Shown one piece after another: positions 36,343-46,386 of a DNA stretch of 64,000 nucleotides. The stretch covers positions 1 to 64,000 of the forward strand of contig NZ_JACRSQ010000004.1 in NCBI RefSeq assembly GCF_014384895.1, written 5' to 3'. The stretch comes from Bianquea renquensis (GTDB lineage: Bacteria; Bacillota; Clostridia; Lachnospirales; Bianqueaceae). The notes beneath the pieces are model-generated. The model was not told where the DNA came from. It did no database searches and saw nothing but the letters and a program-made list of their open reading frames with translations. Made by a program: the position numbers and the translations under genes. Numbering within the stretch: position 1 is the first letter of the stretch; every line of letters starts with the position of its first letter.

Positions 36343-37485
36343 ATGGACAATATAATGCTTGTTATTTCTCCATACATACAGTATGTCAGACATCCAGGAA
36401 TGCCCATATTGATTGATTCATGGTTAGTTGACGAGCGTGTGACACTTGATACACATACTTGTTTTGTCTTATGGCAATGCAGAGAACCACAGTATGTTAA
36501 TGAATTACGCAAGCAGTATGGAGAAGAAATTATAAACTTTCTTTGTGTAAAGAAATTGTTGCTACCGGTGGATAAAGTGTGGGAACAAAATAATATTAGG
36601 TTAGTAGAGCTTGAATGTACAACATTCTGCAACTACAAATGTGAATATTGCACCATTCCTGTAATACCCCGGGATCATTGTGTGATGGATATGATTTTAT
36701 TTGAACGAATCATTGAAAAAGTGCTTAGACATCCGTCCATTCAATGGATTTCTCTCAATAATTACGGTGAACCAAGTATAGACCCGTTATTAATGGAACG
36801 TCTTGATGTAATTGCACAGACTGATCTTCAGATGGTTTTTAATACAAATGGATCTAGATTGGAACCTTTTTTGGATCGGTTGCGATGCATGAAAAAAAAT
36901 ATATATCATCTAAATTTTAATATACCCAGTATAGATAGGGACGAATATCATCAAATAACGGGTGGCGATTTGATGATGGTATTAAAAAATGTGAAAAAGG
37001 CAAACGATTTGGGCATAACAACTAAAATTATAGTAAATGGAACGCCAGATGAAGTAGAAAGAAAATATATAAAGTTTTTACATATGTTTCAGGCATACGA
37101 GAATGTAGAAGTATATAAATGGAAAACCAATGATAGGTCGGGAATTTTAAGTAATAAATACTGGCAAAATATTAAAAACAGTTATCCATTAACAGGATGC
37201 AGAAATCTTGTAAATTATCTGTTTATTGACGGCAAAGGGGATTTGTTCCTGTGCTGCAATGATTATAATAAGAAATTTGTATATAACAATATTAAAAACG
37301 GAGAAATCAGAGATCTCCTGCGTTCTCCAAAATTGATAGAATGGAAAAAAATCATATTCGGTAACAAAAACGGTTCAAAAGAATTTATTTGTATGCACTG
37401 TGCAGAAATGCGGGAATCCTTATGTGCATCGTATAAATTGAATGAAACCGCAAAGCAATGTCACTCTTTTCCGGATAATGGATAA
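36343..37485 (+). CDS. Radical SAM enzyme with SPASM/twitch-like C-terminus, copy 2
   Basis: The 380-residue protein has CNYKCEYCTIPVIP (CX3CX2C) near residue 94, LNNYGEPSIDP, FNTNGSRLEP and C-terminal Cys residues in FLCCNDYNKK and ICMHCAEM. The unique N-terminal section and overall plan match the paralogue at 34980, although the IS remnant separates them. The pair might act on the same substrate at two sites, or form a hetero-complex. No strong ribosome binding site precedes the ATG. Confidence 0.85.
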   Translation: MDNIMLVISPYIQYVRHPGMPILIDSWLVDERVTLDTHTCFVLWQCREPQYVNELRKQYGEEIINFLCVKKLLLPVDKVWEQNNIRLVELECTTFCNYKCEYCTIPVIPRDHCVMDMILFERIIEKVLRHPSIQWISLNNYGEPSIDPLLMERLDVIAQTDLQMVFNTNGSRLEPFLDRLRCMKKNIYHLNFNIPSIDRDEYHQITGGDLMMVLKNVKKANDLGITTKIIVNGTPDEVERKYIKFLHMFQAYENVEVYKWKTNDRSGILSNKYWQNIKNSYPLTGCRNLVNYLFIDGKGDLFLCCNDYNKKFVYNNIKNGEIRDLLRSPKLIEWKKIIFGNKNGSKEFICMHCAEMRESLCASYKLNETAKQCHSFPDNG

Positions 37486-37526
37486 TAGGTCGCGTTCAAA
37501 AAAACAGCAATATATTATATATAAGA

Positions 37527-37555
37527 TTGCAAAATTTTGCGTTTTATTATATAAT
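37527..37555 (+). promoter_or_regulatory. Candidate promoter before the Fpg/Nei-like gene
   Basis: TTGCAA (37527-37532) and TATAAT (37550-37555) are spaced by 17 bases, with an A/T-rich flank. An inverted repeat (ATATTATATA at 37512-37521 with TATATAATAT at 37548-37557) overlaps both elements and could be an operator. Transcription would begin about 40 bases before the next gene, giving it and the synthetase behind it an internal promoter. Confidence 0.5.
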
Positions 37556-37604
37556 ATAATTGTAATAATAGCAAGAAATAAACCCAAAGAAAGGGATGAG
37601 TTCT

Positions 37605-38450
37605 ATGCAACCATCAATACCGATAAGCATTCTTTTATCAAAAGAAATACAAAATGCTGTGCTTGGACAAGTTATACAGGATATGCAGCTACATTGCTTT
37701 AATGAGGGCGCCTATGTTCTTGAGACCTTGTCATTTGATCGGATTAAAGAATTAGTAGGGAAAAAGGTTGTACAGGCCAATGCAAATATCATACATGTGG
37801 AGGGAGGGCTGACTGCTGAATTTGGATACGATAATGGCGGAATACGGGTTTATGACAGAAAAAAAGAGCCGTCGACTTTGAAAAAGACACCGAAAACGGG
37901 AGGTTATACTGTAACCTTTGTTTTTGAAGACATTTGTTTAATGGTTGTTCTTAGTAGTTGGACGTGTCGGTTCAAAATATACGACGATTACCAATTGGTT
38001 CCGCGTTATCCATTAGATATCACAGATCCAACGGATTTTACATTTACACGGTTTAAAGAATGGCTGGATAGCAGAGGAAATATTGCTATTATTGATGCAT
38101 GCGCGACCTATAAAGGCGCTTTTGATGTCTATATATCATTTATGAACTATATTCTATGGATGTGCGGAATACATCCAAAATCGAAATTAAAAAAACTAAG
38201 TGAAAATGATATACAATGTCTTTATGAAAATGTTGTAAAAATGGTTCGTGATTTTAAAGATGGAACATTGATAAGCGAATATGTGGATATAAACGGAAAC
38301 AAAATATGCGGTAATAATGTATCGTTATCTCTTATGACTGGGAAAAATTATCAAAAGCCATGCCCAAAATGTGGTTCTCCTATTGAATCGGTAAAGGGAT
38401 CAGGAACAAAACATTATTTTTGTCCCTGCTGTCAGGTATTAAAAAAGTGA
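37605..38450 (+). CDS. Fpg/Nei-family DNA glycosylase-like protein lacking the catalytic N-terminus
   Basis: The 281-residue protein ends in the typical Fpg/Nei zinc finger CPKCGSPIESV then FCPCCQ, preceded by a helix-two-turn-helix region (IHPKSKLKKLSENDIQCLY). In Fpg/Nei enzymes the mature N-terminus Pro2-Glu3 is catalytic. Here the start reads MQPSIPISILL, without that pair. It may bind damaged DNA without cutting it, or use other residues. A DNA-repair-like protein inside a biosynthetic operon suggests self-protection. AAAGGG lies nine bases before the ATG at 37605; the in-frame ATG at 37596 is less well placed. Confidence 0.7.
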   Translation: MQPSIPISILLSKEIQNAVLGQVIQDMQLHCFNEGAYVLETLSFDRIKELVGKKVVQANANIIHVEGGLTAEFGYDNGGIRVYDRKKEPSTLKKTPKTGGYTVTFVFEDICLMVVLSSWTCRFKIYDDYQLVPRYPLDITDPTDFTFTRFKEWLDSRGNIAIIDACATYKGAFDVYISFMNYILWMCGIHPKSKLKKLSENDIQCLYENVVKMVRDFKDGTLISEYVDINGNKICGNNVSLSLMTGKNYQKPCPKCGSPIESVKGSGTKHYFCPCCQVLKK

Positions 38451-38490
38451 GATTATATAGTAGGTAAAGATGGAACGGAGGAATCTCTTT

Positions 38491-41400
38491 TTGGAAAAAT
38501 CATCTGCAGTAATCAAATATTCACTTACTGGTATGCAAAAACAAATATGGTATGCGCAGGAACAGCATAAAAATTCTTCGTTGTTTAATATAGGAGGATA
38601 TACGCGCATTAAAGAAAAGGCAAACCTTTATGTACTTCAAAAGGCGATTGAGATGCTGTCGGATAGCTTCGATATGTTACAAGTGCGGTTTCAGTATGAA
38701 AATTATGAGGTGTACCAATATATAGAGCCATCGCCGCTAATTGTCGAAAAACGAAGTTTTGGGACGGAAAAAGAATTTTTGGGTTGGTGTGAGGCTGATA
38801 TCAGGTTGGCGTTCGTAATGACGAATTCCAATCTTTACCGTTTCTATGTTTTTTCAATAGGGGATCAGGAAATCGGTTATTATGTTAAACTGCATCATAT
38901 CATAGCTGATGGCTGGTCAATAAAATTGCTTACTGAACAAATTGCCAAGAATTACGATTCTATAATTACAAATCGCTCTATTGAAAATATAGAGCGATTT
39001 TCTTATTTGGCATATTCCGTAAAAGAGAATAAATTGCGCAACGAACATAATAAAGGGCATTGCACGTATCAGGATTTGCTGATTACATCTGAAGATCATA
39101 CTATTTCCAGTACAGAATTAAGAGGAAAGCGAGACAGTTATTTTATAAATCCCTCATTAAAATCACAAATTGAAGCGTATATTCAGAAACAAAACCTTTC
39201 AATGAATACATTTTTTCTGGGAATATATATACTCACACAATACATAATGAAAGAGCAAAAATCATATGTAATTGGTATTCCAATGTTAGGAAGATATGGG
39301 TATATGGAACGTAAAATATTTGGTATGTTTGTCAGTACGATTCCGGTTCGTTTTACCGTTGACCCTGCGATATCTGCTAACGATTTTTTTAGATCTGTCG
39401 CTGCCAATCTTAGAGAAAACTTTAAGCATCAGAAGCGCTGTTTCAACTCAATTTACGAAAACCCAAACGTGTTTGGCAGAAGGAAACTATACAATGTTTG
39501 TGTAAATTATTATAATACCTCCATGCCAGAAATGATTGGAAATATGCCTGTTCATAACGAGGAACTATATTGTGGTGAACAAGATTATGCTATGCAAATG
39601 ATCATTCGGCAATGGGATAATAATCAATTACAATTGGATTTTGATTATCAAACAGAAGTGTTTACAAGCGAAGAAATAAGTGCGTTGTTTTCACGCTTAA
39701 TGCAGACAGTAACACGACTGATTGAAGATGAAAACACGTGCATCGTGGAATTACTGGAAAAAGAAGACGATATACACACATATTTCCCCCAAAAAACATT
39801 GTTTGACAAACCTAATCATGATGCGATATGGCTTGATATTTTTGAGGAAAATGCGTCTGCATTTCCGCATATGGTTGCCGTATCAAAGCAGGATGAAAAA
39901 ATCACTTACGGAGAGTTGGACGCGGACACTAATCGGCTTGCACAACAGTTACTTCAAATGGGTTTGAAAAATAGGGATATAGTAGCCTGCATTATGCGAC
40001 ATGACATTTCATACTTAAAATGGATGATTGCTATATGGAAATGTGGTGCTGTCTATCTTCCGCTCGATCCAGATATACCGGAAGATAGGTTACAACAGAT
40101 CATTACTGACAGCGGGGCGGTATTTGTTGTAGGTAATAAAGAGCCCCTGGAATTGTTAAACGTTTCTTCATTTTCTGGGGAGTCCATAAGTGTTTTGCCC
40201 CAAGCCGTAAAACCGGTTGCAAGTCAGCCTGCTTACATGATTTATACTTCCGGATCGACAAATAAGCCTAAGGGAGTGATTGTAAGCCATAAAAACCTTA
40301 TGAATTATCTTTTGTGGGCAAGAAAAACATATGTAAAACGTCGTGGCGAAGTATTCGCACTTTATTCATCTTTTTCTTTCGATTTTACATTTACCAGTTT
40401 ATTATTGCCTCTGGTGTGCTTAGGAGAAATCAGACTATTCCCGGGACATAAGGAACACAATGTCTTTCAAGATATTCTTTTCGATCAGAGGACTACGATA
40501 TTAAAGATAACCCCATCCCATATACCGCTGATTTGTGATATACGTAAATTGCCTGGGGACGGTCCTATCCATACGATTATAAGCGGCGGAGAGGAATTGC
40601 ACGCTCAGATGTGTATGAGGCTTGACCGGCTTTTTCACGGTAAAGTTCAAATATATAACGAGTATGGTCCAACAGAAGCAACTGTAGGTTGTGCTGCCTA
40701 TTTATATGATGGCGAAAAATCCGGTTCTGTACCAATCGGTCATCCCATTGATAATACCGTCATCTACTTGCTTGATAAAAACGGAATGTCCCTATCGGAT
40801 AACGAGATAGGTGAAGTTTATATATCAGGAGAAAGTGTAGCAATCGGGTATCATAATGAGAAGAAACAGGGGTACTTTTTGGATGACCCGTATAATCCTG
40901 GAAAACGTATGTATAAATCCGGAGACCTTGCCTATAGAAACGATAAGGGATTTCTAGTATATTGTGGAAGAATGGATGATATGGTAAAGCTGAATGGTCA
41001 TCGCGTCCGACTGGGAGAAATTGAGCAAAAGATTCTTTCAAGCGGACTGGTTGATTCTGCTGCTGTCAAAGTTATAAATCGTAACGGGGGGGTATGGATT
41101 TGTGCGTATGTTGTGACTGATCAGGAAAATTGCAGCGATACCTTACTAGATACACTTCGCCGTGAATTGCCGGAATTTATGGTTCCGAAGCAAGTAATGC
41201 AAATACCACAAGTACCACTTAACAAAAACGGAAAGGTCGATCGTGCACGACTGCCGGATCCCCCAGTTCAGATCAAAGATGTTAATCGGCATAACGATGG
41301 AGAGCAGCTTAAACAACTAATGCGTGTTGCTCAGGATCTGTTTTTGCATCAAGACGTAAATTCCTCCACGAATTTTTTCTCAATAGGTGGTGATTCGATT

Positions 41401-42855
41401 AAAGCAATTCAATTATCATCGCGCCTTGGGGAAAAAGGTTACAATTTATCAGTAAAAGATATAATGCTACATCCCATATTTGAGGATATGTCAACATATA
41501 TGTATACAACCCAAACAGAACGTAAGAGCGAACCTGTCAGAGGGATTGTGGACAAGCTCCCAAACGTGTGTTGGCTTATGACCCAAGGGGATGAAATAGC
41601 ACAATGTTATCGTCAAAGTATCGTTATTAAGTTGAGCGAAGATGAACTGATGCAAAAGATTTATCAAGCTTTCGCTGTGCTCATGCAGTATCATGATGCC
41701 CTCAGAATGAATTTTGATACGAAAGCAGGATGCTTGTTTTATAATGACAATCATTTCGCTAAGGTTCCTCAAATTGAAATCATTCATACAGATAAAGTCT
41801 GGATAGAATATCAGGAAGAAATGATCCGCGCTGTGCATACAAAATTTGATTTAGTAAGTGATTTGCTATTTCGTGTTTATGCAATTTACGCACGCGATGG
41901 CATCTACTTATTTTTGATGTTTCATCATTTAATATCAGACGGGGTTTCTTTGCGAATTTTATTGGATGACCTATCAAATCTCTTTTCCAAATCGAATCTT
42001 GAGGTCACGCAAAATTATCCTAAAAAAACAGTATCATATCAGCAATATGCCAAAGCGTTTCTGGAAAGGTCAAAGTCCATGAAAATCGACGTTGAACATT
42101 GGAGTACCTACATGATTGAATCAGGAGACACAAATCGTTGGCTGTCACTAAAGCGAGATTCATGTGATTTTCAGATAAATGAGGAGATTTCTGAGCATAT
42201 ATTGGGTGATGCGAATACAGTATATCGTACGAAAGGCGAAGAATTATTGCTGATTGCCTGGAAACTCACACTTCAGCAGTTTTTAGGATTTTCATGTTTA
42301 ATACTTGAAGCGGAATCACACGGCAGGGATGCATTTGAAAATATGGATACAAGCAGAACTGTTGGATGGTTCAGTATGGCATATCCAGTCAGTATTGAGG
42401 CTAAACAGGGCACAACCAGAGAAATTATTATATCTTATAAAGAACAGATACGTTCGGCTTTTCAGCGACGATATGAATATGGTATTTGTAAATGGATCAA
42501 AGGATATCAAATTCCGATGGTTCATATGGCGCGTTTTAACTATTTAGGCAATTGCGATTTGCCAAAAGGCACCCCCTTTAAGTTGGTAAGTGTGTTTCCT
42601 GATAACGCTTTAACCGCGCCGGATACGAATATTTATCCTGTGGAATTAGATATAGCCTTGATTCATGGAAAACTCCACTGCCGTATTATTTGTAAAGAAC
42701 ATCAAGCATCCTGGCTCGCAGATGTTTTTACGGAGCATCTGACAGAAATTGTGAAACATTGTCTATCCCAGGACAATTACACCTACACGCCTTCTGATTT
42801 TCCTGAAGCGGATTTAACACAACAAGAACTGGATATGATATTAGATGCGATATAA
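38491..42855 (+). CDS. NRPS module C-A(Asn)-PCP-E
   Basis: The protein of about 1454 residues has a condensation domain (LHHIIADGWS near 135), an adenylation domain (YTSGSTNKPKGV near 587, NEYGPTEATVGC, GDLAYR, NKNGKVDR), a PCP (SIGGDSIKAIQ near 967) and an epimerase (FHHLISDGVSLRIL near 1145, RTVGWFSMAYPV near 1288, NYLGN near 1350). My alignment to GrsA gives the specificity code D-F-T-K-I-G-E-V-G-K, one conservative step at two positions from the Asn code DLTKLGEVGK. It therefore should load Asn and convert it to D-Asn. With an N-terminal C domain this matches the initiation modules of N-acyl-D-Asn prodrug pathways. TTG at 38491 is served by GGAGG; the ATG at 38470 is an alternative. Confidence 0.92.
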   Translation: MEKSSAVIKYSLTGMQKQIWYAQEQHKNSSLFNIGGYTRIKEKANLYVLQKAIEMLSDSFDMLQVRFQYENYEVYQYIEPSPLIVEKRSFGTEKEFLGWCEADIRLAFVMTNSNLYRFYVFSIGDQEIGYYVKLHHIIADGWSIKLLTEQIAKNYDSIITNRSIENIERFSYLAYSVKENKLRNEHNKGHCTYQDLLITSEDHTISSTELRGKRDSYFINPSLKSQIEAYIQKQNLSMNTFFLGIYILTQYIMKEQKSYVIGIPMLGRYGYMERKIFGMFVSTIPVRFTVDPAISANDFFRSVAANLRENFKHQKRCFNSIYENPNVFGRRKLYNVCVNYYNTSMPEMIGNMPVHNEELYCGEQDYAMQMIIRQWDNNQLQLDFDYQTEVFTSEEISALFSRLMQTVTRLIEDENTCIVELLEKEDDIHTYFPQKTLFDKPNHDAIWLDIFEENASAFPHMVAVSKQDEKITYGELDADTNRLAQQLLQMGLKNRDIVACIMRHDISYLKWMIAIWKCGAVYLPLDPDIPEDRLQQIITDSGAVFVVGNKEPLELLNVSSFSGESISVLPQAVKPVASQPAYMIYTSGSTNKPKGVIVSHKNLMNYLLWARKTYVKRRGEVFALYSSFSFDFTFTSLLLPLVCLGEIRLFPGHKEHNVFQDILFDQRTTILKITPSHIPLICDIRKLPGDGPIHTIISGGEELHAQMCMRLDRLFHGKVQIYNEYGPTEATVGCAAYLYDGEKSGSVPIGHPIDNTVIYLLDKNGMSLSDNEIGEVYISGESVAIGYHNEKKQGYFLDDPYNPGKRMYKSGDLAYRNDKGFLVYCGRMDDMVKLNGHRVRLGEIEQKILSSGLVDSAAVKVINRNGGVWICAYVVTDQENCSDTLLDTLRRELPEFMVPKQVMQIPQVPLNKNGKVDRARLPDPPVQIKDVNRHNDGEQLKQLMRVAQDLFLHQDVNSSTNFFSIGGDSIKAIQLSSRLGEKGYNLSVKDIMLHPIFEDMSTYMYTTQTERKSEPVRGIVDKLPNVCWLMTQGDEIAQCYRQSIVIKLSEDELMQKIYQAFAVLMQYHDALRMNFDTKAGCLFYNDNHFAKVPQIEIIHTDKVWIEYQEEMIRAVHTKFDLVSDLLFRVYAIYARDGIYLFLMFHHLISDGVSLRILLDDLSNLFSKSNLEVTQNYPKKTVSYQQYAKAFLERSKSMKIDVEHWSTYMIESGDTNRWLSLKRDSCDFQINEEISEHILGDANTVYRTKGEELLLIAWKLTLQQFLGFSCLILEAESHGRDAFENMDTSRTVGWFSMAYPVSIEAKQGTTREIIISYKEQIRSAFQRRYEYGICKWIKGYQIPMVHMARFNYLGNCDLPKGTPFKLVSVFPDNALTAPDTNIYPVELDIALIHGKLHCRIICKEHQASWLADVFTEHLTEIVKHCLSQDNYTYTPSDFPEADLTQQELDMILDAI

Positions 42856-43164
42856 TTCAGATTCCGATGCAAATAAAAAATCGGGAGAATGGTTACTATA
42901 ATTTGATTATTACATCGGGATTAGCGTGGCATTACAGGATTATGTTATGTCGGTGAATTGTAGTCAGTTACAAAGCGTATTTATGGAATAACGGCGTTAT
43001 GACGTGCTTTCACATTAGAAGAACGTTCAAATGTCAAGCGATGCTAAGGAACATAATGAGGCTGTTGCCTACATTGACCATGTGATATTATGCAATAACC
43101 AGCTTAGGTAGGTTTATAACACAAGTTTTGCAAAGATAAATTGTATGAAAGGTAGAGTAGCTAT
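42856..43164 (+). other. Intergenic stretch without a supported gene
   Basis: This 309-base AT-rich gap separates the synthetase from the next radical SAM gene. A 29-codon frame from the ATG at 42867 has no ribosome binding site and no family I recognise. No clear terminator or promoter is visible. It may be the trace of an old insertion. Confidence 0.4.
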
Positions 43165-44766
43165 ATGACCTCCAAAACGATTTGGCTCATAGCAGTAATC
43201 AATAAAGAAGACGAAAATACCGCATTTCTTGGTGTGAATGAATATTTAGGTATAGGGTATATAAAAGAAGTTCTTTGTAAGAACGGATATGATGCGCGAA
43301 TACAAATTGCCCAATACGATAATGATTATGATTTCAGGCAAACTATCTCCGAAATGCCGATGATAATTGGTTTCAACATGTATTCAGATACATATAACCA
43401 AGTTTTCCATCTGGCTGCACAAGCAAAAATGGTTTATCCTAAAGCATATGTTATCATAGGAGGACCTCAGGTAAACGGGTATGAGGTTGAGATTTTAAAC
43501 GATCACCCAGAAGTTGATTTTATTATTTCATATGAAGGTGAATACACCTTCCTTGCGTTGGCGGATCGATTGCGTGAAAATAAATCACTGGAAAATTGCG
43601 AAGGGCTGACCTTTCGTAGTGTGAATGGGCAAATAGTGAAGAATAAGCCCCGCAAGGCAATTGAAAACTTAGATGCACTTCCGTTTCCAAGCCGGGAGAT
43701 ACACGAAAAATATCGTCAGCAGTATCTCTATATTTCAGGAAGCAGAGGATGTAATGGAGGCTGTATTTTTTGTGGAGAGACGATGGCGCGAAAGAACGCG
43801 CCTAATGTACGGCTCCGCAGTGCAAAATCTATTGTAGATGAAATTGAATTTTTATATAAAAAATATAACATGACATCATTTCGTATGACAGACTCTACAT
43901 TTGAAGATCCGGGGGAGCGAGGATTTAAGCGTGCAAATGAAATCTTTGATGAGATAATAAGTAGAAGGCTGGATATCGGACTTCATTTATTCAGCAGAGC
44001 AGATTTGGTTGTGTCTGAACCGGATGCATATTTCAACAAAGCGTATGAAGCTGGTGTTGAGTGCTTTTACATCGGCATAGAATCTGGTGACAGCGGAGAT
44101 TTACATTTATACAAAAAGAAAAGCAATACTGATATCAATATGCAAGCCATAAATAAGATTCGCGCTGCCAATATTCACCTGGGTATGGGCTTTATTTGTT
44201 TTAATCCGTTTAGTACCTATGAATCCCTTAGGAATAATAACAATTTTATGCACGAGAGTGGGTTAGGACATAATTTTTATCTTTTGCAAACAAGACTTGA
44301 AGTATTACCGCAAGCGCCGATTCGTAAAAAATTAATTGAACAAGGGTTGATGATAGGTGATGCAGGATACTGCACACATTTTTATGATTATCACTTTTCT
44401 GATCCCTTAGTGGAAAAGTTTTATCATATAATTAAAAGAGCGTATACTGAACAGCCGGTGTATTATATGGATACGATACTGGGTATGAACCGGGTATGGA
44501 TTAAACGATGTTTGACAGAAGAGAAAAGATTAAAATTTGATGATATGTATGCAAAATTTGACTCTCTGTGCCAAGAGTATGCTGAAAAGAATTTCCGTTT
44601 TTTTTCACAATGCCTTGACCTATGTTTTCATAAAGCATCTGATGAACAAATTGATAACTTAATTCGAGAATATAATCTGAATGAGTTGTATCAACTTTAT
44701 TTGGCGCAGTATAACAAAATCAATATTAGGGTAACAAAAGAACGTGTCATGTATCACTTGAAATAA
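43165..44766 (+). CDS. Cobalamin-binding radical SAM enzyme
   Basis: The 533-residue protein has a B12-binding-type N-terminal domain (LGIGYIKEVLCKNGYDARI, IIGGPQVNGYEVEIL) and the cluster motif GSRGCNGGCIFCGETMAR near residue 197. The late core segment GFICFNPFSTYESL matches the enzyme at 20433, so these are likely paralogues. AAAGGTAGAG precedes the ATG. It is the fourth and last cobalamin radical SAM gene of the AT-rich segment. Confidence 0.88.
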   Translation: MTSKTIWLIAVINKEDENTAFLGVNEYLGIGYIKEVLCKNGYDARIQIAQYDNDYDFRQTISEMPMIIGFNMYSDTYNQVFHLAAQAKMVYPKAYVIIGGPQVNGYEVEILNDHPEVDFIISYEGEYTFLALADRLRENKSLENCEGLTFRSVNGQIVKNKPRKAIENLDALPFPSREIHEKYRQQYLYISGSRGCNGGCIFCGETMARKNAPNVRLRSAKSIVDEIEFLYKKYNMTSFRMTDSTFEDPGERGFKRANEIFDEIISRRLDIGLHLFSRADLVVSEPDAYFNKAYEAGVECFYIGIESGDSGDLHLYKKKSNTDINMQAINKIRAANIHLGMGFICFNPFSTYESLRNNNNFMHESGLGHNFYLLQTRLEVLPQAPIRKKLIEQGLMIGDAGYCTHFYDYHFSDPLVEKFYHIIKRAYTEQPVYYMDTILGMNRVWIKRCLTEEKRLKFDDMYAKFDSLCQEYAEKNFRFFSQCLDLCFHKASDEQIDNLIREYNLNELYQLYLAQYNKINIRVTKERVMYHLK

Positions 44767-44838
44767 ATATCACTTATTTTTTAGAGTTTCCGATTCTTGG
44801 TTCGCGTCCCCTTAATCTCTAAACTCTTGGAGGATTGT

Positions 44839-46332
44839 ATGGCAGAAGCAGAAAGAGCAAGTAATATATTTCATCTTTCAGTTTCCGAATATCGCAGACA
44901 CATAAAAATACTTAATCAAAAAAAAGCGAAATATGTTCATATTTATACAGACTATACTCATGCAATGCAGGTTTTCACTATGCTTGCGTCTACTTCGGGC
45001 ATTATTTTTTTGCTTGAAGGAGTTTCAGTCAAAGCAAGCTTGTTAAAAGAAATTTCAGTGCTTTCTTGGGAAGCTTTTCTTAAAGAGGCTAATAAAAATG
45101 ATGGAATGTACTTGAAACTGTATTATGGGGATCCGTATTCCTTGTCTATATGTTTTGTGTTTGATTTTTATTTGGGAACGGATAATAGCTATCAGCCCTC
45201 ACTTGAATTTGAATATCTTTTTAAGACAGTACCAGTTGATTTTAGTGCTTATCGTATTGAAACGTGCGGCAATGGAATAATGATTGTTTTTTCCCATACT
45301 GCGTCCTTAGAACGAAACAAGTGGAGGAATAAGCTTAGAAAACATATTATTCTATTTTTACCCGTAATTGGCTACGGAGATCTTGTTATAATGCTGCCGC
45401 TCTTTAGAGAGTACTTTTTGAGTCATAAAGATTACAGCGTAACAATTTATTCGGCAGATCAAAAAGTCAATACAATGGTAAAACATTTTTTTCCTTCTCT
45501 TTCGATTGAAGCTGTAAGTTTGGATTTTTTAGATTATAGGAATAAGCCAGTACCGCTGCACTATAAACAATTATCCCTCTTAGTTCAGTGCGTAGAACAG
45601 ATTTCGCATTCCGGTATTTACAAAGAAGTAATACTGTTAAAGCTGGACGATAGCCAAATGCATATGCAAAGTGCATATGAAACATTTGCTCGTTCAATGC
45701 ACGTATATCCCAATAATGCGTTAAAATTATTTCAATATCCTATTGCAGATATGCCAATATTGGACGAAGTATTATGGCTGCGTAAAACAAAGCGTTTTGT
45801 TATAGGTATGCAATACCAGTCAGATACAGTTGATATGAAAGGAAATAGGATGAAAGACTGGTCTGATAAAAATGCAAAACAATTTCTTCGTATGTGTAAA
45901 CAGGAGCAAATAGGTGTAATTAATCTTGTTCCTATAACAGGAAAAGAACTTATTTGGGATGCAAATGCGGATAAAGTAAAGATTTGGGATCTTCTTGGAA
46001 TTATTGCGGCCTTGGATTTCGTAGTCTGTATTGACAGTGTTTGCGGGCATATTGCCGGTCTTGTAGGGACGAATAATCTACGCATTTGGAGCTCTCAATC
46101 TTATTATAACCAACCTGCAATTTATGCCTATCGACCTTTACGTTTGAATTATACGATTTATACGGGTACCAACTTGGCTGATATACCACCCAAATTGGTT
46201 TTTACCAGGTTAAAGGAAATCTTACACGGCAAAATAATTTTACAAAAGGAACGATTCGCTATGCAAGGCGTAGATGCAAATCAATATGCGCTAAATATGG
46301 AAGAATATTGCATAAAAAATAAAAATATATAG
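44839..46332 (+). CDS. GT9-like (heptosyltransferase-fold) protein, copy 2
   Basis: The 497-residue protein is a paralogue of the one at 30877, with matching blocks along its length: ILFLPVIGYGDLVIMLPLF, GVINLVP, VVCIDSVCGHIAGLVG and the tail FAMQGVD. TTGGAGG stands just before the ATG at 44839. Two such proteins could add two sugars or act as a heterodimer. Neither has a signal peptide, so they act in the cytoplasm. Confidence 0.65.
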   Translation: MAEAERASNIFHLSVSEYRRHIKILNQKKAKYVHIYTDYTHAMQVFTMLASTSGIIFLLEGVSVKASLLKEISVLSWEAFLKEANKNDGMYLKLYYGDPYSLSICFVFDFYLGTDNSYQPSLEFEYLFKTVPVDFSAYRIETCGNGIMIVFSHTASLERNKWRNKLRKHIILFLPVIGYGDLVIMLPLFREYFLSHKDYSVTIYSADQKVNTMVKHFFPSLSIEAVSLDFLDYRNKPVPLHYKQLSLLVQCVEQISHSGIYKEVILLKLDDSQMHMQSAYETFARSMHVYPNNALKLFQYPIADMPILDEVLWLRKTKRFVIGMQYQSDTVDMKGNRMKDWSDKNAKQFLRMCKQEQIGVINLVPITGKELIWDANADKVKIWDLLGIIAALDFVVCIDSVCGHIAGLVGTNNLRIWSSQSYYNQPAIYAYRPLRLNYTIYTGTNLADIPPKLVFTRLKEILHGKIILQKERFAMQGVDANQYALNMEEYCIKNKNI

Positions 46333-46386
46333 AAATATTGGCGTAGTCAAAAAAGAATTTTTTGTTTACTTAAAAATTGATTATAG

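Noticed and set aside
42867..42956. 29-codon ORF after the NRPS as a leader or RiPP peptide
   Set aside because: It has no Shine-Dalgarno site, no leader-core pattern and no matching maturation context.
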